From contig NC_090186.1 in the NCBI RefSeq assembly GCF_024679245.1, positions 30,745,946 through 30,809,945 on the forward strand: a DNA stretch of 64,000 nucleotides. Direction: 5' to 3'. The notes under the pieces were generated by a model that saw only the letters and a list, made by a program, of their open reading frames with translations, had not been told where the DNA came from and searched no databases. Within the stretch, counting starts at the first letter, position 1. Every line of letters starts with the position of its first letter. Positions 57,105 to 64,000 of the stretch are shown one piece after another. This DNA comes from Pseudorasbora parva (taxonomy: Eukaryota > Chordata > Actinopteri > Cypriniformes > Gobionidae). A program made the translations under genes and the position numbers.

Positions 57105-57335
57105 TCTTTCGGCTGTTCCCTTCAGGGGTCGCCACAGCGAATCATCTGCCTCCATCTAGACCGACTACTTTCATGTCCTCCTTCACTACATCCATAAACC
57201 TCCTCTTTGGTATTCCTCTTGACCTCCTGTCTGGCAGCTCCAACCTCAGCATCCTTTTACTATCCCTCCTCTGAACATGTCCAAACCATCTCAACCTGGC
57301 CTCTCTAACTTTGTCTCCAAAACATCTGACATGAA
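57105..57335 (-). pseudogene. 3'-terminal fragment of a non-LTR retrotransposon
   Basis: The minus-strand frame reads RCFGDKVREARLRWFGHVQRR, then RMLRLELPDRRSRGIPKRRF, then MDVVKEDMK. This resembles the extreme C-terminus of reverse transcriptases in fish non-LTR elements (RTE-like by recall). It is followed by a short 3' UTR and an (AAG)n tail. Severely 5'-truncated. Confidence 0.7.
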
Positions 57336-57554
57336 TACTAAATAAAATATAAATTAAACTGATTAAATAAAACAAATACTTTTAATGATGAATTGGTTAA
57401 AATAAATATTGATTAAAATAAAAATAATTAATTTGAATAATGAATTGATTAAAATCAATAAGCAAATTTTAAAATTCAAATACATTTCAATTATACATCT
57501 AATTCAATTCAATTCTACACCTAACAGTTAAAAAAATAGTGTATATATTTATAT

Positions 57555-58348
<794 letters not shown>

Positions 58349-58632
58349 ATGATTGGGGACACTAAAAATATGATTAAACTTATTCAACTTATTATACAAA
58401 TAAAATGTATGAATTAGGTCTTATTTAATTCTATAAACTTAAATACTGATCTGCCAACATTGTTGCTATATGATAAATTAAATAAGCTGATAACATCACT
58501 GTTTTCTCCAGTATGACTGTACAGCCAAATCTAATTTTGTCGCAATATTATCCTGTTTGACACTGTGAAGCTGCTTTGACACAATCGTGATTGTAAAAGC
58601 GCTATATAAATAACGTTGATTGATTGATTGAT
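58349..58632 (+). mobile_element. L2 3'-end fragment
   Basis: Matches the 3' end of 16557-18792 in reverse: GGGGACACTAAAAATATGAT, CACTGTGAAGCTGCTTTGAC and GCGCTATATAAATAACGTTG, then (ATTG)n. A highly truncated insertion. Confidence 0.8.
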
Positions 58633-58860
58633 ATGCTAACTTTCCCCTTTCCTTTCAGACAGAATCTCACACACACTTTTTGATTCACAATTTATTTGTA
58701 TTTTCTCAGACAGCATTACAGCATGTGACAATTTCAGTTGACTAAATTTAAAATTAAGGCAGCACAAACACTTACTTTTTTAAGTTCAGAAAAAAAAATA
58801 CTTTTACAGTGTGTGCATCCATATTTTGCCAAATACATAATAAATTATATATATATATAT

Positions 58861-60392
<1,532 letters not shown>

Positions 60393-61074
60393 CTTTAAAA
60401 AGTGTCCTTTGGAATGTTCACATGCCAGCTGTATTCAACAGATTAGCTGTGCCGCTGCATATTTCAGTGTCAGCCTGTCAGTCAACCCTCTGCTATGTGA
60501 GGGGACCAGCGCTTGTTGTGGAGTAACAAGATGGACAGCATATGGAAAACTGGAGACAGACTAAAGTCAGGGTTTAAAACAAAAGCCAAAGACACAACAA
60601 CATGCTCTGATTCTTATCAACTAGCACCGTCAGAAATGTTCTAATCCTTATAACATGCAGAGTTGCCACCCAAACAAAAGGATGCCAGCTTTAAAAATGC
60701 CCCTCACTAGATGGACACTGTCTCCAGGGGGGCAAGAGGAGAGGGAGGGGGTGCCATCTGTTCTGGGTCAGGTGCAGAATGTGGTAATATGTGTAGCGTA
60801 GCAGTGAGAGAGAAATATAATTCATGTGCGATCAAACTTTACCAGTGTGTAGAAATTACCATACAGATGGCAGTGCCCTGTAAATGTCACTCACCTTTCT
60901 GTCTTCTCCCCTCACTCTCTTCCCCTATCACTCCTTCCGAGAATCATCTATTATGTTTTTTTTGTTGCTTTGTAAGTCATTTTCATTTTAACCTCCAGCA
61001 CGTGTGCAAACACAGCCATTCATCCATGACACAATGAGTCTGACCTTAGCATCACACCACAAACCCACCCGCAT
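60393..61074. other. Noncoding, no gene seen
   Basis: A 108-codon frame (60711-61037) has no known domain. Confidence 0.4.
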
Positions 61075-61093
61075 GCACACACACACACACACA

Positions 61094-61140
<47 letters not shown>
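61075..61140. repeat. (CA)n with CG interruptions
   Basis: CA tract interrupted by (GCAC)n. Confidence 0.95.
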
Positions 61141-61143
<3 letters not shown>

Positions 61144-61309
61144 TAGAAGCAGCACATCCTACAAATGGGATTGATTTCAACTGTTGTTTTATTCTGTTTC
61201 TATCAGAGCTGCACCATGATGATTATTAATGTTGATTACTAATTTTTATCAATGTAACTGTCATGTTGCTTAACATTTTTGTAAAAAATATGTTACATTT
61301 TTTATTCTT

Positions 61310-61505
61310 TGATGAATAGAAAGCTCAAAAGAAAGGAATTTTATTTGAAAATAAAAATATTTTATAAAATTGCAAATGTCATTACTGTCAATTCCGACCA
61401 ATTGCATGTGTCCTTTCTGAGTAAAAGTATTAATTTATTTCTTATTAAAAAATATATATATATTACTTACCCCAGACTTTGGATTGAATGGTATCAAGGT
61501 TTATA
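61310..61505. repeat. Degraded copy of a fish interspersed repeat
   Basis: Resembles a common cyprinid repeat with words such as AGAAAGCTCAAAAG, GAATTTTATTTGAAA and AAAAGTATTAATTTATTTC. No boundaries. Confidence 0.45.
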
Positions 61506-61639
61506 GAAAATATTAATCAGTTTTGAACTTTGATTATAATATAGGCACCAAATGAGCATATTAGAATGGTTTCCGGCGGATCATGTGGCATTGAAGACTG
61601 AGTAATGATGCTGAAAATTCAGCTTTGCCACAGACAGTA

Positions 61640-61960
61640 AACAAATCAGACATCAGGAGACTACAACGAAAAGACCGGACTGCGAAAATTATTATTGGTT
61701 CCCCCTGCACAACCTCCAAGATCGTTACACCTCCAGAGTGAGTAAAAGGGTAAAGAAAATCACCCCACAAAGCCAGCCCACTTTCTCTTCGAACTGTTGC
61801 CCTCTGGCCGCCGCTACAGAGCACTGAGCAGACAGGCACAAGACAGACAGGCACAAGAGTTTTTTTTCCTCAGGCAATATTCAGTCTGAACAGTTAAAAC
61901 TATACACTGTCCATTAAACTGTCCATTTGTACATAATATCTCAAAATTGTACATCTGTAA
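61640..61960 (+). pseudogene. Non-LTR retrotransposon C-terminal remnant
   Basis: Plus-strand translation near 61780-61860 gives ELLPSGRRYRALS followed by FFF, a motif at the C-terminus of fish non-LTR reverse transcriptases (recall). Only a short piece remains. Confidence 0.45.
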
Positions 61961-62002
61961 ATAACATATCAGTACATTCAAAAAAATTGCTCCAATATAC
62001 AC

Positions 62003-63263
62003 TATATACACCAATCAAGCATAAAATTATGACCTAATATTGTATTGTTCCCCTTTTTTTTTCTCAAAACAGCCCTGACCCATTGAGGCAGGGATTCCAC
62101 TAGACCACTGAAGGTGTGCTGTGGTATCTTGCACCAAAATATTAGCAGCAGATCCTTTAAGTCCTGTAAGTTGCGAGGTGGGGCCTCGATGGATCGGACT
62201 TGTTTGTTCAGCACATCCCACAGATGCTCGATTGAATTGAGATCTAGGAAATTTGGAGCCCAAGGCAACACCTCAAACTTGTTGTTGTGCTCCTCAAACC
62301 ATTTCTGAACCATTTTTGGTTTTGTGGCAGGGCGCATTATCCTTCTGAAAGAGGCCACAGACACCAGGGAATAACGTTTCCATGAAAGGGTTTACATGGT
62401 CTGCAATAATGCTTAGGTAGGTGGTACATGTCAAAGTAACATCCACATGGATGGCAAGACCCAAGGTTTCCCAGCAGAACTTTCCCAAAGCATCACACTG
62501 CCTCTTCCCATAGTGCATCCTGGTGCCATGTGTTTTCGATGCACCCGGCCATCCATGTGATGTAAAAGAAAACGTGATTCATCAGACCAGGCCACCTTCT
62601 TCCATTGCTCCGTAGTCTAGTTCTGATGCCCACAAGCACATGTGGTGCTTTCGGCGGTGGAGCCCCTAGGCACCCTGTCAGCATGGGCATCCTGACTGGT
62701 CTGCGGCTATGTCCCATGCGCAACAAACTGCGATGCACTGTGTATTCTGACACCTTTCAATAAGAACCAGCATTAACTTCTCGTGCAATCTGAGCTAGCG
62801 CTTCAGTTTAACCGGACCACACGGGCCAGCCTTCAAGAGCCAGATGAAAGTTTGACAAGGGCAAAATTGGGATGGCTAGACAACTGGGACAGAGCATCTC
62901 CAAAACTGCAGCGTTTGTGGGGTGTTTCCAGTCTGCAAGTGGTTCAAGGAAGGAACAGTGGTTAACTGGCGACAGGGTCATGGGCGGCCGTCGCTCACTG
63001 ATGCACGCGGGAAGTGAAGGCTGACCCGTGTGGTCCGATCAAAGTTGCTCAAGAAGTTAATGCTGGTTCTGATAGAAAGGTGTCAAAATACACAGTGCAT
63101 CAGTTTGTCGAGTATGGGGCTACATATGGGATTTAAAGCATCTGCTGCTAACATCATGGTGGCAGATACCACAGCATACCTTCAGGGGCCTACTGGACCA
63201 GGGCTGATTTGGCAGCAAAAGGGCGGGAGACCAACACAATATTAAATCATAATGTTATGCCTG

Positions 63264-63265
<2 letters not shown>
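62003..63265. mobile_element. Head-to-head composite of two Tc1-like transposase fragments
   Basis: Left part (about 62003-62837) is a minus-strand copy: frames give EYTVHRSLLRMG, WKTL-like CWETLGLAIHVDVTLTCTTYL, LFQKDNAPCHK and FLDLNSIEHLWDVLNKQVRS, the Tc1 catalytic region with frameshifts. Right part (about 62838-63265) is a plus-strand copy with the N-terminal DNA-binding region (FDKGKIGMARQLGQS-like) and then a jump to the C-terminus (ADTTAYLQG). Both outer ends carry the same terminus (CAATCAAGCATAAAATTATGACC at left; the inverted CATAATGTTATGCCTGGTG at right). Confidence 0.7.

Positions 63266-63306
<41 letters not shown>
63264..63306. repeat. (TG)n microsatellite
   Basis: TG tract followed by TATG repeats, directly at the terminus of the Tc1 composite. 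Confidence 0.9.
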
Positions 63307-63309
<3 letters not shown>

Positions 63310-63323
<14 letters not shown>

Positions 63324-64000
63324 ATATATAGAGTATATATATATATATACTCTAAACACTTGGCAATAAAGTTCTTTCTTATTATGATTCTGGTTCTGAC
63401 AGGAATAAGTTACATTTGTAAAGATATTAACTCTTTCCTCACCAAAGACGAGTTATTATGGCTTTCGGCGTTTTCACTGTTATTAGGTAGGGCTGCTATT
63501 ACTCATCTTTTGAAAGAGTAGAATCTCCTGATAAAAAAACAGGCAAAGAAGATGTAGAAACAAGCGATAGCATAAATAATCATATGCATATTTAAAATAA
63601 CGCATTAAAACAACATTAAAACAATCTTAATTACTCCAAACTTTTAACAGGTATTATTTAATCGCTGTAGCAATTTAGCAAATTGCAATAGCGATTATTG
63701 TTCCATTAATTGTGCAGCCGCAGTTCCTTGTGTTGATATTGATTAACTTATTTTCGTGACATTTCCGTAACATTCGACAGACTAATTTAGCTGTTCTCTT
63801 GAAACGATGACCTCATTACACCATCTAAACTGTGATCGTGTCCGGTACTGGTTGGTCCTTAATATGTACTCCAGATGTTGCCAGGGGATTTTAGGGTCAT
63901 AACTCAAACTTCCCTGTAAAAAAACTCTTACCTTTTGCCCTGAGAGTAATGAGCTCTGTATGTGTGTGCTTTGTGTGTCAAAACCATCATTCTTACACTA
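63310..64000. other. Noncoding, no gene seen
   Basis: No exon or bounded repeat recognised up to the window end. Confidence 0.4.

Overview
The window looks like teleost fish chromosomal DNA, most likely from a cyprinid. This is inferred from the dense mixture of Tc1-like, hAT-like, TTAA-flanked, Harbinger-like and Angel-like DNA elements, L2-clade LINEs, a tRNA-derived SINE and long CA/AT/GATA microsatellites. The species cannot be named from sequence alone. No rRNA, true tRNA gene, CRISPR array or prokaryotic operon was seen.

Only one host protein gene is supported: mycn, on the + strand. It has a probable noncoding exon 1 ending at 50014, coding exon 2 (50637-51288) and coding exon 3 (53088-53809), giving 457 residues, with a 3' UTR to a poly(A) signal at 54791. 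All Myc boxes, an acidic tract and the C-terminal bHLH-leucine zipper are intact. Upstream are an octamer and GC boxes (49819-49860) and an E-box next to an E2F-like site (49224-49238).

The second intact coding unit belongs to a young LTR retrotransposon on the - strand (35679-40806). It has two 382-bp LTRs with no difference seen by eye, 5-bp target duplications (ATTAC), a primer-binding site, and one 1521-codon gag-pol frame. Integrase precedes reverse transcriptase, the hallmark of the Gmr1 branch of Ty3/gypsy, and its Gag carries a SCAN-like region. It landed inside an older foldback element.

Layout: 1-10 kb is mostly noncoding, with a nested TTAA element (4134-5421) and a CACTGTAAAA-ended element (8329-8932). 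11-20.3 kb is a deep transposon nest: an L2-type LINE broken by a Harbinger-like element, by a second L2 tail and by a 9-bp-TSD element; then a Tc1 copy split by another L2 and by a hAT that itself holds a TTAA element. 20-35 kb holds a hAT with a nested palindrome, a SINE, simple repeats and degraded MITEs. 35-41 kb is the Gmr1-like insertion in its host MITE. 41-49 kb has a degenerate tandem array, GAAA and GACA/GATA tracts and a large foldback. 49-55 kb is mycn. 55-64 kb has LINE tails, Tc1 remnants (one a head-to-head composite) and microsatellites.

No undescribed multi-gene system was found. The most notable items are the apparently recent Gmr1-like element with its SCAN-like Gag, and the clear nested insertion history.
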